This document shows positions 47,201-62,200 of a stretch of 64,000 nucleotides of DNA, piece by piece; the first letter of the stretch is position 1; each line of letters starts with the position of its first letter. The DNA lies in contig NMRA01000599.1 in assembly GCA_002633005.1 (NCBI GenBank), forward strand, positions 27,954 to 91,953, read 5' to 3'. The notes beneath the pieces were generated by a model. It did no database searches. It was not told the DNA's origin and saw nothing but the letters and a program-made list of their open reading frames with translations. The position numbers were made by a program, and so were the translations under genes. This DNA is from Phoronis australis. Lineage: Eukaryota; Phoronida; Phoronidae.

Positions 47201-50200
47201 AAAACGAAACAGAGCTCACTTTCTATATTTTTTGTACAAGCTTCTCACCTAACGAAAACACTAACACTAAAATGTAGTGATGCAAAAACTATATTGCAGC
47301 ATGACATCTACAAGAGGACACAATTGCTTAACGATTCTGATGTTGGTAACCCTAGTAAAGCATCTAAGTATGAAACTAATGTTTCAGAATTAGAAAAGCT
47401 CAGTCGCATAAATTTGAAGCATACAAATGACTAGCACGAAATAAATAAACGCCGTGATACCCCATAATCCGTGACGGAAATTTAAATGCTTTGGGCCAGA
47501 ATGAAATGACATCCATTTCCCAACTAAGAGATACCCTAGAAGTAAGTCCCAGTCCACATTAGGTAACAACCCACCTGGTTGGTGCAGGCCAATTTGAGCA
47601 GGGCAAGGCAGGTGTCCTTAGCCAGTCCAAAGTCGTCACTGGCTCTTGGCCCCAGTCCCTCCTTCACCAGCACATCAACATTGCTACGTACAATCTGTAC
47701 CTCCGCTCTGCACAGAGACGAGTCACTGATTAGATTATATATAGTACAACGCAAATTATTAAAAAAGAAAAAAAAATAAGCCGAAATTGCCCGTCACAAA
47801 GGTTGGGCAGGAGCCATATTCATCGCCAGAGTATGAAGTTGAATTTACTGATGGCTAATTAGAATTTTGCCACCGTAATAGTCATTTTTGCCAGGCACAA
47901 AAGCGAAAAATAACCTGGTTAAACAGATTTTTTGTAGTAATGAAGATTGCACCTGAACAAAATGGATTATGTTGACCTTTGTGAACATTTTGATCAAAAG
48001 ATAACATAAATAACTGAAGGACAGGAGTTAGAGATGGGCCTAATGTAGAGATCTGTCAATTCCAAACCCAACAACCTAAAACAATACCCAAGCCATTTCT
48101 CTACGTTTGCATTGGCATTGGCACAAGTGAGGCTCTTGTACACTAATACAGCAACATAACCATTTTATAACACTAACCTACATACAATACAACACAATAC
48201 AATACAATAACTGCATACCTGTGCACAGCACGAGCCCCCACACGCCTGTAATATCCTAGACTCAATACACACGCAATGTAAAAATAGGATGCACGTCTAT
48301 CAAATGTGACGACCATCTCAACTCCAGTTCATTACCCACCCAGCAGCCATTCCAAGCAGCACTAGTGCCCCCCTACTCTCATCCTCGCTCGTGTCGGGAA
48401 TCTTCATGGTAAATCTCTCCCACAGCATCTGAATCACACTCGACTTGATGTCTTCCGAGCGAACAAACTCACAAATCTGAAAAGCATTGGTAAAACTAGT
48501 TTTCAGATTGATCTCCAAAAATAACACCAGGCAGAATAGAAACCGACAAAACTGTGTACAGTTCGAGTAAGAACTCCTTGAACTGTGTGGCCAATGTTGC
48601 CTGTCTGCCTATCTCCGGCCCGTTTCATTGAGATGTTCAACTGAGCTATGAGGTTTCGATAACAAGTTTGGGGGTAATTTAGCCCTTTACAGCAATGCGC
48701 ATATTGACTTTCACAGACTTGCTACACGAAATAACACCTCCATTAAGTAAAACAATAAATAATTCTTAACACGCGCTTAAAAAAATTTAAGATACTATCA
48801 GCCAAGCGTGTGTGACACAATGAACTACTGAAGAAGTAACGTTTAAGTGCCCAACAGACACCATTTCTTCTTTAGCAAAACTGACCCAGTTGCTAAACTC
48901 TTATTCCAGTATCACCATTTAAGAATCTTATCAATTTAAAACCTACCAATTGTTCGAGTGAAGTGACATCTCCCATGGTGGCACCATAAGTTAATGCCGT
49001 CAGGTTCTTTACAATTGCCAACGACTTAGCTCTGCAAAAGAAAATAGTGTCTTCTTAATGGTAACACAGCAAGAATGCTCTTTTGAGTCTTTCGTGCCGG
49101 CAGCATGTTGCCATACATACCCATGTTTTCGCTCATGCGCCTGCATTGAAAATAAAGCGTTTTTTTTTCATATTTTGCTCATTACCAAGTGTTTCATATA
49201 CAGACTCATGTGTTTAAGGCTCAGGGGACAGTGACCATCCCTTGAATAAGTGCACATTTTAAATTGGCTGTTATTTAATTTTTTGGTTATTCTTAACACT
49301 TATTTGAAAAATTTTAAAATGGAAAATTTATAAGGCATAGTTAAATTGAATACACATAAACGTAAGTCAAGTTTCACGAAGATACCGATTTAGAAAATTG
49401 CCCCTGAGTTCTACTAGTGTTTCTCATATAGGCACAGGACAAAAATGCAGGTTCACACACAGGGGCAATAGCCTATATCTGCACACACACGGTAGGCAAA
49501 ATATTCTAAGTTTAGTATAAGACCACACTCTATGTCTCAAAACCTATCCAGTTTAAGTCAATACTATATCTGAGGCTTCATTGCATGTCCATATTTGTTA
49601 CTATCACATACATTTTCATATCAAACTATTACCATGATCACTACTAACGCTGCCGGACCCACCACCATCATCACAGTCATCGCTACTACTATTACAGCTT
49701 TTAGGCCCAGAGTCTAATCTTTTTAATTGAATTCTAAATCAGTGTCTAGTTCAAATTCTCACTTGATGACCTCCTAGATTTGAGCTTCAAGCTCTTAGTA
49801 AAAATCCAAGATTTCAAGAAAAATATTGAAATTTCAGACTCAAACTTATAGCGTTAATGCTAGTCAGGAATAGTCATTCACGAAAATCATCAAGTGCTCG
49901 AGCACAGAATAACAGGCACACAAAAATAGAGCAGAAAATGTCAACAATGATTACGAGCAAAAAGATTAGGCCTCCGCACCTGGTTGTAATTTGAAATAAA
50001 GTAACTAGCAAGAGTGTAATTAGTCTCTTACAAGCCATACTGTGGCACATGTAGGCTCATGATACTTCCGCTTATATTATCAACATGTCAATTTACATTA
50101 ACACCATCGGAACATAACAAGCAGCAACAAACTGGTGACCTACCTCTGGTTACCTCCAGATGGTGATAGGTACAGCCTCTTATAGGCTGTCACCACCGCC

Positions 50201-53200
50201 TCTTTTATGGTGGGCTCCTTTGACCAGATCAGCGCCAGCATGCGCCGTATTCCCGCCATGGTGCTGGTAACACCAAACTCGAAACCGGTGACGAAGAACT
50301 CGATGGCCTCCAGGATATCGGTAGTGTTCTTGGAGCCCAGCAGTTGACAGATGATGGGGACGGCAGTCTGTAGCTTGCTGGCAAACACCATAGAATCCTG
50401 CAGGGGATGGTTGACATGGTGATGGAGGTCACATTATGCATGGTTGACATGGTGATGGGGGTCACATTATGCATGGTTGACATGGTGATGGAGGTCACAT
50501 TATGCATGGTTGACATGGTAATGGAGGTCACATTATGCAGGTTTAAGCATTGTGCTTAGAGAACCTTGAGTTTCTATTTTTGAAGACAGAGAAACTTCTC
50601 CTGTTGTGTAAATTAACAAATTCCATTTCGCAAGTTTCGACCCTTTATTCAAATTCATGAAAATAACCTTCATTTCCCAGGTTTTCAAAGACAAGAACGA
50701 ACCACGACCAGCAAATTTTACCTCTTGAGACTTGACACATCACAAAAATTTGAATTTACTCAAAACACGACATGTGATGGGTCAGTTTTTGTAGTCGAGT
50801 TCCAGTAACGTCTGACAGTCACGAACCAGTGTTTCAGTGGCCATCTGTCTCAACTCACCTTCAGGTACTGGACCAGCACTTGTTGTTTGCTCACTTCGTT
50901 GACTACGTTGGTCTCGTGACCGTCCATGGCTTTCTCAGCTTCTTCCGCTGCCACGGCAACAGCCACGTCGGGGGTCTGGTCCTCACAAGCCCCTGAACAT
51001 TGAAATGATTTAGGTCAACATGTCGAGTCTATGTCTTTTGACTGTTGTTTTTCATCAGCTGGCTTGAAATTGCAAAATAGCCACAATAAAAAGTACAAGA
51101 ATGAAAGCTACAACATTGCATCAGCACCAAACCTTCGGAATGAAAATATAACAGGATATCACAAACTTCATTCCATCAGACATCAGTATTAAGTGACAAA
51201 ATATTTTTTTTCGCAGAAAAAGTCATCAACTTTATTTCGCTCAATCTTTTCAGATCTGACAACTGAGCAACAGGGCGGAGGCAAAGATCTGAGGTTCAGT
51301 TAGTGTTACAACAAAAACGTGTGCAGAAGAGACAAAAAAGCACAACTACAAATCACGTACCCATGAAGAGTGAGCGTATTCCGTTCAGGACTGCTTCTTG
51401 TGGCGTCTGCTCGTCCTCCCCACTAGTGCTGCCCTCTTCCTGCTGTGCTGGGTACTTCACAAACAGTTGGTGGTCAGACCAGGTGCCCACTGCAGACTGG
51501 AACATCTTGACGGCAGGCTTCAGCTGACCCTCGCTGATCAGGGTCAGGATTTTGACAGCCACGCTGAAGACGGAGAGGAGAGAAAGAGGGTGAAAATGGC
51601 CAAAGGAACATATGAAAAATTCATGGGCAACAAAACAACAAGTGTGCAAACAAAATAGCTAAACACACTAGAGAATGCAGCAGTAACCCCATCTAGCATG
51701 CAAAACATGAAACTAGCCCATCTTCATTTGGCTGAGTCATATTTGGACACACAAATGTTGTCACGTCTAACTTAAGTAAGGAACAAGTAGAAACTAATTG
51801 ATAATATCCCAACTCAAAACGTGGGGCCAACCACATCACTATTTATCGACAATAAGATATACAGATCGTTAAAGGCAAAAATCGATTTTGTAGTCATTAT
51901 GATTGATTTAAAACTAAGTTCTTAAAATAACTAATTTTTAGTGAAATTCAAAAACTATGGCAATGCCATAGGGGTAAAACAGGTCTGATGAGTTTGTGCC
52001 TCTTTGGTAAAAGGTAGCCCACTGAAAAGTTACAATAAAGTCGTGCCAGTGAATGCATAAGGACAATGCTGTAACTATGCTCACAGCAACGACATAACCA
52101 TGTCAGTCAGGCTTCACAAGTGGGGCCCCGTTCAATAACAGTCATAACCAACAAGACACTAAAGGTGCAATATCTCGGCTTCTGCAACCATTAATAACTC
52201 TGCCTGTACAATATTTGACTCAATATACTACAAGTGGTGCTAATGAATACAGGACACACTTTTTGCCATCTGAATAGATTGAAAACAAAAAGAAATTCTT
52301 CAGCATTGGGACGTTCATATGAAAGGGACCCACATGATCATTGAATGTTGGCATTTCTACGGGAAGGTTGCATGCTTCGACTTTCTCAATACAATAGGTG
52401 GTGGCCATTTTGCTAGTGATTCAATGGCAAGTCCCATTTCTTTCACTACCAAGATTTTGAACGAGACTAAACAAGAGTAATTTTGACAAGTTGGCAATAT
52501 ACTTGTCATATTGAATGCACTAGGTAAGACTAACAGTCAGATATGACGGTAGTAAGACCACTAGGAACAGTTCCATTGAATCAATGGGCCCACGTGTTAC
52601 ACACCCTCACCTCTCAACAGTTTCGTCCTCCGGGAACTCTGTCACTTCCTCAGCCTCATCCTGAAACACCTCCTCAATGGCGGCCTTCAGCTGATCTTCA
52701 ATGGCCGCCCATTCATCCTCCACTGAGCTACGTCCACTCACTGAAACACAAGTGGATGAATAATCAGTTCAACAAACGAACTTGCATTTTCGCGGACGTC
52801 TTGATAAAAATCGAGCACTAGCTACATAAACTTTCTGTAAACAGCAGTCAAAAATTTGAGTTTTGTTTACAAAATCACCATTGTTAGCATCTCTGTATCC
52901 TACTATCTTTTGTTCAGTTCTAAAGAAAATTTATGTCATAAAAATTTGGAAATTCCATAAAAATTAACAGGGACCCATTTCACAATAATACGCAAGTTAG
53001 GAATTTATTTCACTGGACTAGCATGGCAATTTTTTTCCGGAATTTCCAAACTCCTAGCAACAGGCGAAAGTTGCTGGTGAGAGGGGCACTCACCGCCAAC
53101 AACAGATAGTCTCTAAAGCGACTAGCGATGAGTGAAAAGCAAGATTACGAGAGAACGGCGAATGAACAAAAGCAACACATGCCATCTGAGAAGTTCAGTT

Positions 53201-56200
53201 CCTTGTCAGGCATCAACTCCTGTAGTTTTCCTTTCTCTTTCTCATAGTGAACCTTCAGTTCTTCCAAGGGCAGCTGTGGAGACAAAATGTGGAGTCTTTG
53301 AAAACTTGAGGTCAGAAAAAGAGCAGAGTGTGTGCGTTTGTGTGTGTGCATGAGTGTGTGTGTGTGTGCGTTTGTGTGTGTGCATGAGTGTGTGTGCGTT
53401 CGTGCGTGTGTGTGAAAACTGTTAAGCACAACATGAAAGAAGCTGAACAGTGTGAAAAACAGAGAATGTTTTTCTTTCCACAAAGCTGTATAGTTTGATC
53501 AAGTTTGAAAAAATGTTCATGCGGGCCGTCAAAGAACACTGGCATGATATTTCCAACAAAACTTGGTAGCCAAATATTTCAATAAGGATTTTGAATAAAC
53601 GTTCCCTAATCATCTCACCTTTGCAGCAAATGGATTACTCCTGAGCAGCGCTGTGAGCAGCTGAATGGCATACTTCCTGACAGAGCTGGACTTGTCTTGG
53701 AGTCGTCCAATGACCAGGTCAAGCAAGTGTTGCTGTCTGGGCAAGGGCAAGGCCTGTAAATGGCAATAGAAGAGATCACTTTGGAGCTAGCAGTGGAAAA
53801 CAGACCGAGTGAGAAGTGGGGTGTGTAAGGGGTAAGAAAAGGGTGAAGGGCGGGCCTGTAAGGGGCAACTTATGAGAGAGTGACTGGAGCTGTAAGGGGC
53901 AACAAAGCATGAAAAGTGAGTAGTGGTACCTGGAGTGGGTGGTGGGGGTTCAGTGAGGGAGTGAGACTGAGACAAAGTGTGTATGAGATAATGGATTGTA
54001 ATGTAATCTGTAAGGAGCAACACAAGGGGTGATGAGGGTGAACTGTAGAGACAACCTGAACAGTGACAGTGGAACTAATGCAAAATGATAGGACACAATT
54101 CAAGAGTATGAATGGATACAGAAAAAAATCTGAAATTAAGTGTTTTGCCAACCGGAACAAATCTGTAGTTAAAATTGCAATGTTGCAAACCCCATTTGAC
54201 AGGTAGATGTAAGTGATTAATATGACTTTGCTAGAAATAAGTGCTTACCTTTTCATTTACGACGTTCAACCATATCTGTAGAACTTTACTTCTGACAAAT
54301 GCGTTCACATCATGAACATGATCCTGAAACATAACTGGGGTTCATAACACACAAAAACATTCATATGCCTTGTGCTTTTCATAATGAAGCAGGCAAAGAA
54401 TGTTTTAACATATTAAACTAAGCAATATTTGAATGTGAACTAGTCCATAGCTGAATGTGAACTAGGCGATATTTGAATGTGAACCAATCTATTCATATTT
54501 AACCAGGAACTATTGTCAGTTGATCCATTCTTGTTGTTTTATTTACCGATTTATATTCTTCATTTCATGAAACAATAGTATCCTTGGGAGGATCTGGATC
54601 GCCTTATTTAGTTTCAGATATATTTTCTACGTCAGTATTGAGTCGTTTCTTCTCCAGCCAATATTTCAGAAACAAGTGATATCCTATGCACCTGTGCAGA
54701 TGTCCATCAAAAATCGCCTGTTGCCCGGATTAGGTAGAATTAACATTATATGTCATGATTCCACTCAGCATGGCATACATATAAGAAAAAACTAGTATCT
54801 TTATTATTCATTTCACACGCAACATGGCAAAACAAAAAGGAGCCTGATCCATAGACGCGAGAACCTCCTGTAAATATCATATCACGCAACACATCACCAT
54901 GCATTGCAAACCAAGCACGGGACCACACTAACTTTACTCATGAGATTCTGGCGTCTACGGAACACGCCCAGGACTCACTATACCTCCAGTTTATCCAGGA
55001 ACTGATCTCTGTCCGTTTTCTGCTTGTGATCCAAGTTTTCCTTACTCAGCACACGGACAACGATCTCACCCATGACGCTAAGCACACAGTTACGCATGGG
55101 ATATGCCTGTATGATAAATATACCAATTATTATTTCATCTGAAGCGTATTGCTTAAGCTCGTTGCTGCAACAAATTTGGTTGTTGCCATGACGATGGCTG
55201 CTTACAAGCAAAGACTCTATGTTTATTGTTAACACCCGAGTTTCTCAACATATATACAGGTTCGTGCTAAAATGTTTTACTTAGTAGATACACAAGGACA
55301 CGCTCTAGTGCTTAGCCACTATATACATTAGAGCAGTTAAGAAAAGCTCTTCATGAAAGTTAGTTGAAAATTGTATAGAAAAATCGGGAAACAAATCGTT
55401 ATGGAAGTAGGCAAGAACGTAACTTCAAACTTTAAGCAATTTTTCAACAAAAAATACCAATATGTTAAATTCGAGTGTGTTTTTGGCTAAAGTTGCGTAT
55501 TCCCATCTGTCCCCAGCAATTTCTTTGAGATGCAAAAATAGTGCAGACGTTCTGAGAATGAGTCTGATGTGACAGGACCTCAACAACCAGTCAGGACCCC
55601 TCTAACTGTTCTTCAGACCTGACCACTTCTCACCTCCCCATCTAAGAGGCCAACTAACACACTGATGTTGGGTAACATGATAGCCGGGATCCTCTCAGCC
55701 AGCTCCATCAAGAACAAAGAGAAGGCGCGCGTGCCGGAGCTGTCGCGAGCAAGGTCCTTGGAGTCCATGCGGCCTATCTCCCTGAAATGTGAATGTGCGT
55801 ACAGCATAGTTTTCTTGCACCTTTTCAATTTCTTCCTGCGTGAAAAGCTGAGCCAAGATAACAAGTACTGACAAAAAGGCCACAAATACGGAGAGAGATG
55901 ACATACAGAATAAGCCGCTTAATTACACTTCTTAGGCATAAACGTTTCAAGGTAGATTTATCAATAGCTTGTAGTTCAGCTCTAGCAGTTATCTATACTT
56001 TAAGTCTTAAAACAAGAATGGGAGTGACTTGTAGTGCAAAACGGGTTCACTAACCTCATTATTTCACTCACTATACTCTTAACGCCGTATTCGTTGACAA
56101 ACAGCTCAACAGCATGAGTCAGTGGGCTGGCTAGATGTTCAAAGTGTTGTAACAGCTGAATGATCTTCAGGCTGGCTCCTGTACATTGGAACAAAGCACA

Positions 56201-59200
56201 AGAGTTATGCGCGGAGAACAATCAAAATCTTACAAATGAACTTCGCAGACACAAAAAAAGCAAATCATTAACCTCAAGATAAAATTTCAGTTCAGAAACC
56301 GTTGAAAATTTACTTATGTGTTAACACAAAGCATTAACAAACTGCTCCGTAGAAGATGAAAAGCCTCAAGTCTAACAACAAAAACACTAAATGAGTTCCA
56401 TCCATAATATTACAATAAATATTACATTTTCTTGAAACATTTTTATAAATACAAATATCATAGTTCCACACATGACTACATCATCCACAGTTATCAGCAT
56501 TTTTCCGAAGTGTACAAAACTTAAGCCTGGCACACATGACTGGCAATCGCTTTTAGAATTTGCTGCCATGTGCATCACCAATAAGACAATTATCACTTCT
56601 GCAATACTCTTCACTGGTGGTATAGGGCGTCTACTTTATACGTGAAATGTTCATCATTACGGACAATTCTTCAGAAAACGAATCATTCAGCCATACTCCA
56701 TATAATTTTCCGATGAATTAATGCTTCTAAAAAACAATGGAGTTACAAAGTGACGACATTTGCATATCAGTATGTCCCCTTTCTTAACTTTACCTAAGGC
56801 ATGATTGTATCGTTTCACCATCGTGCCCAACAGGTGGAATATGACGTCTCTGGTTGTCTTGGATCTACTCTGGACTGGGTCTTCCAAAAGTTTGTAGCAA
56901 GTACAGGTCACCAGGCTGGAACAAACAGAACAACAGTGAAACCTATGATGGAGAGGACAGTACAGTATGAACGTATATATACATACCATTGCATAATCGA
57001 CCAAAGTGTGGCTATAAAAATAAATATGCTCCAAATTTAGCCTTAATCTTTGCATAAATGGATTAGCTAAGCCTCTACAAGGTCCAAGTCATGTTTCAAT
57101 GCAAGACTTCGAAAAGAAACCAATTTTGGTCTTTTCCCAATGTGCCGCAGGTTACACCTTTGTTCTAAAAATGACTTGAATATATCATTTACGTCACTTT
57201 GAACTATTCAAGATGTATGCCTTTAAACGCACAAAATCTGCTTGCAGACAAATTGGTTTCAAAATATCATCTCTTATCTTCGCATAGGCAAGGTATAGCA
57301 AAATGCTAATGTAAAGATATGGTGAAATTTGCCCCCCCCCCCTCTCCGGAAGAAAGAGGTCAAATAGAGTGTCGAGTTCAGAAAAAGATTGATATCCTAC
57401 TTGACAAACTCCTCCTCAGCCACTGGAGGGTCCCACAGTCTCTGGATGTTCAACTTGACCAGCTGCAGTAGAGCCTGCACACCACGCTCACGTTCATACT
57501 CCCAGTCAATGCCAGAGGAAGTATCCTTCTTCTTGGATTTACCACGGCCCTAGCAGTACAAATGGTGTATTGAAAGTGTGAAAAAGTTGTTCATTCAGAA
57601 AAAAGTCTACATTGAAGATGTACATTCATAATCACTTTCGTTAAATTTTGTAAAACGACTTGTAAAGAGCACCATATTCGTTAAAACGCCAGTGTTCTCC
57701 GCGACCTGTTTGCCTGCACTTGTAGCATGTTTGCATTGCCAATTGCATGTTTCAAAGAACAGCGACTAGTTTTGAGAAAGATCGTTGCCATTGCTAACAT
57801 CTTTGTTGCTTTAAAGTAGGCTTAACCAAAACTGGCTATTAACCCCATTGTATTTCGCTGCGCACTTCCATCATGTTTATTGACATTTGTGCACCTCAAA
57901 CATGTTTAGGTTTTCAGTTGTGGAGAGCATGTCACATCTTTTAAACAAGAGCAACGCAGAGCGTTGAAATGCGCCCACAATTGCACCGTATACGGTATCC
58001 TTCTAGGGTTGTTTATTGGTACCATAAAGTGGCCAGTAGAGGGCATATATGTAGTATGTTGTACTTTGCAAAATGGAAAGGCATGGTCATTGTCTCCTCA
58101 ATAGGCTAGGTTTAAAAATGTGAGTGATCTTCATAATACAAGCACATCCTATGCATCAGTTGCTTAAAGCACCACAGAAACATAGAATTAAAAACAAATT
58201 TACCAACATATGAGATTAGCACAGCATTAGAATGCAAGAAACAAATTTCTACTTGGAACTTTTCCTTCATAGTCATGAAGTAACACAAAGTATACACCTG
58301 AAGACCTATGAAAATACAGAGGTCAATGTAAAATATCTAAATTGCCACTAGATGCATACCGGTAGTCAGAATCATCCTAAAGTCGTCATCGTCCGTTGTC
58401 AACATCACATAAATACACTTGTTAAATTTAGTAAAGATCCTGCAAACGGTTTGGGAGATACAGCCATGGGCGCAAAAAAAAAACTGCCACTAGGAGGCTC
58501 CACAGTAATCAAAGTCATGGNNNNNNNNNNNNNNNNNNNNNNNNNNNNNNNNNNNNNNNNNNNNNNNNNNNNNNNNNNNNNNNNNNNNNNNNNNNNNNNN
58601 NNNNNNNNNNNNNNNNNNNNNNNNNNNNNNNNNNNNNNNNNNNNNNNNNNNNNNNNNNNNNNNNNNNNNNNNNNNNNNNNNNNNNNNNNNNNNNNNNNNN
58701 NNNNNNNNNNNNNNNNNNNNNNNNNNNNNNNNNNNNNNNNNNNNNNNNNNNNNNNNNNNNNNNNNNNNNNNNNNNNNNNNNNNNNNNNNNNNNNNNNNNN
58801 NNNNNNNNNNNNNNNNNNNNNNNNNNNNNNNNNNNNNNNNNNNNNNNNNNNNNNNNNNNNNNNNNNNNNNNNNNNNNNNNNNNNNNNNNNNNNNNNNNNN
58901 NNNNNNNNNNNNNNNNNNNNNNNNNNNNNNNNNNNNNNNNNNNNNNNNNNNNNNNNNNNNNNNNNNNNNNNNNNNNNNNNNNNNNNNNNNNNNNNNNNNN
59001 NNNNNNNNNNNNNNNNNNNNNNNNNNNNNNNNNNNNNNNNNNNNNNNNNNNNNNNNNNNNNNNNNNNNNNNNNNNNNNNNNNNNNNNNNNNNNNNNNNNN
59101 NNNNNNNNNNNNNNNNNNNNNNNNNNNNNNNNNNAGGATAGCGTCATCTCACTACTAGGTGCCTACATACCAAATTTCATGAAAATCCGTTCAGGACTTT

Positions 59201-62200
59201 TGAAGATACAAAGGTAAGCGTAAAAAACTAAAATTGCCACTAGGGGGCACACCGGTAGTTGGATCCGTCCGAAAGTTCGCACATGCCGTCCCATTCATGA
59301 ATGGAACATATGTGCCAAATTTCATGATCATATGTCAAAGGGTTTTGGAGATAGAGCAGCGGACGCCGGACGCCAGACGGACGCCGCCCGTACGGACAGA
59401 GATGACGGCATAATGCGTCCACATATAAATATGTGGGCGCATAAAAATTATTCATTCAATACAACGTCAAATTTGTGAAAGCATCAAATAAAAATTCAAG
59501 AAGAATTTCGAAGTTTAATTTTTTTCGGTGGCTGGTTAGTAAGAAATTCACTGTGCAAATTGCGTACATGTGCAGTCAATTGGTTCAAAAACTTGTTCAT
59601 CAAAATAATCAAGTAAACCAGAATAATAAAGATATGTAAACATACATATTATTCCGTTAGTATTCACAAAGTGTAAACATACATATTATTGTGTTAGTAT
59701 TCACAAAGTGGCTTTAAAATATACCTTTCCTTCAGAGAATGGATCCATTTTTGTTGCCAATACACAATTTGTCAAATTGCAAATTTTCAAAATGTCACAG
59801 AGAAGTCTTAATTGTCAATTTCTTGGTGATTTTGTCAATTCACACATGCGAGACACTCTATTTGTCAGTTATGACAATGTGACAAATTCCATAACTTTAA
59901 AATTTGCTGCAGCGTAAAATAACTGTAAACACAACACTGGCCCTAACTACACGGTCCACAATATGACGCAGAATTCTCAAAATCTCACAGAATTTCAGGT
60001 AAGCAAGTTTTGTCGCAGAATGTCAACACGTCACAGAGAATCCATTCTCAGTTCCCTAGATTAGACTCTCGTGACGTTGCAAATTTAAGCGTGTCATTGA
60101 CAAAGTCACAAGCAGCATACAATCACATTGATGTTCATTTACCTTTCCAGTCTGGACAGCTAATGGTTTGGTGGCCTCCGCCTCAAAGCTCTCCATGAAC
60201 TGGCACAGCAAGTAAGTGTTCATCTTGACCACGTTAAGCTGACTCAGGCGCTGCTCAGCGTCCGTGGAAGTCTCATCAAGAACGCTGGGCAGGTAGTTAG
60301 CATGAGCAATGACAGCTGAAATCAATAGCAACAGTTGCAAGACAACCTGAGTAAAAGCATCACTTCCCCTCTGTGTACAAGTATTCGTTAATTATAAAAA
60401 TTAAATGACAAAAAACTAACAAAATTTCCTCAACACCATGGCATAGGTTTCAACATTTAGCAGGAATTGCGAGATAATCATCGCTTAAATTAAAGCTGTT
60501 AAACTTTGAAAGAGCTAGCTAGACATTTCTACAGACAGCGATAATCGATGCTGGAGCCACATACAACAAAGATTCCTAAGATTCAAGTCACCCCATTTTA
60601 AGCGTCAAGAGGCCGATCGTATGCTTAGAAAGCTGGCACTTGATACATAGTAGCTGCTACTTTGTTTGTTTATACCTACGACAAACTGAACTTCTGGATG
60701 CTTGAAACACGTAAGTACTATGATGTAATCTCTGTTGAACATATGTTGTACGTCTACTGGGTGTGACAGGTATCCCACAATCCTTTGAGTATATGCTGTT
60801 TTATGCTATCCATAACAAGGACTTTCTGAAGCGTTTTTAAATTTGGAAACGCTCTGGATGTTATTTGTGGCCACAGAAATAAGTTTGTTTCCTAGTGAGG
60901 AAAATTCTGAGACCAATTTCGTAGGGATTAGTGGCATTGATTCAGTTGCTTTCTCTTACAGCAAAACAGAAGAAAATTTAATTTTAACAACTGGCAGCAC
61001 AGATAGGTGATAACGTTTAGTTGTCTCAGATGTCCTCATCGGCAACAGCCGTGGATGCCCATTTGTTCTACATTGATCTGGTTGTATAAGGTTTGATGAA
61101 AAGATTCATCAATTTTGGTTGGAAAATGTGAACTAAACCTTCGATGATTTAACTGAAACTGCTGCTGAGAAGAGAGTTGCTGGCAGCGCCATTCAGCAAT
61201 GAATAAGTCCTCAACATATAGAGTTGATGTTTCAGCCAACATTACAAGGCATACCTTTCACTACAATGTCCCAGCAGTACTGGTCATACCTTGCACTACA
61301 ATGTCCCAGCAGCACTGGACATACCTTTCACTACAATGTCCTAGCAGTACCAGACATACCTTTCACTACAATGTCCCAAGCTTCTTCTTTCATCTCTGAC
61401 TCGATGTTGTTGAAATGGCTACAATTTTGGAAAAACATGGATTAAATACGAATATGCAAAAGAACTGTAAACACTTCGCATTTAACGTTCTTAGTATCAG
61501 TTTGAAGTCAAATTCAAACTTCTAATCGCACTTCTGTGAAGTGTAGTCACTTGAATTCATTTCGTCTGAATACTTACGGAACAGTTTAAAGATGTGTGCT
61601 TTAGGGAAGTCTACCCGGATCAATTTTTAATTCTATTAATATATCATCACCGCGCTATTCTTGGAAAAGGCATAAGCAACAAATTGATTAGAGCAACTGA
61701 CGGGATATCAACACTGCATCACTAAAAAAACCCTAGACTGCGTGCGATACAAGTATCTTAAGGAGCTGCTGAGGTTGCAACTTTGACTGTTAAGGAAATT
61801 ATTTGTACAAGGCACTTTCATTTCAGAAACATTAGTTTGATTTCCTGTTGTTGCAATGACCTAGATAAAAAGTAAGTACAAACCGAATGATTACGCTGTT
61901 GTAAGGACGGAAAGTTTGTTGATGTCAACACCGCAGTCAGTCATGTTCAGCAGGTCAAACAGGACCCTTTACTCTCACGACATCAATCTTGTAATAATCC
62001 CTCAGCGTGATAGGATTCTAGTTACGTTACCAACAAGAATATGAAGACCATCAGTGACTCAAGGAAATGTGTCAGACTCGAAAACAGTAAAAATGGCCAC
62101 TAGGAGGTGCAAAATAACTTGAATCCATCATGGGCCTATGTGCCAAGTTTCATGAAAATCCGTTGAAAACCTTTGAAGATACAGAGGTAAACGTAAAACA

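Larger units (their letters stand above)
57969..59442. mobile_element. Interspersed element with palindromic end and internal repeats
   Basis: Outer inverted words ATGCGCCCACA (57969-57979) and TGTGGGCGCAT (59432-59442). Inside are repeated modules with CCAAATTTCATG, TTTTGAAGATAC and TTGCCACTAGGGGGC. The right end is a 30-base palindrome (14-base arms, one mismatch, 59413-59442). A 614-N gap lies within. A terminal palindrome plus internal tandem core fits non-autonomous Helitron/Helentron-type elements; family not proven. Confidence 0.6.

Noticed and set aside
50229-50531. An open frame encoding an 11-residue repeat (MHNVTSITMST) on the - strand
   Set aside because: It is the 33-bp intronic array read in one frame. 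It is out of frame with NCAPD2 exon 16 and crosses its acceptor.
57332-57342. An 11-base C run in an intron
   Set aside because: A simple homopolymer; no structure or function can be supported.
50407-61378. Direct-repeat arrays at 50407-50538 and 61250-61378 considered as CRISPR-like arrays
   Set aside because: The units are head to tail with no unique spacers, in introns of an animal gene: minisatellites.
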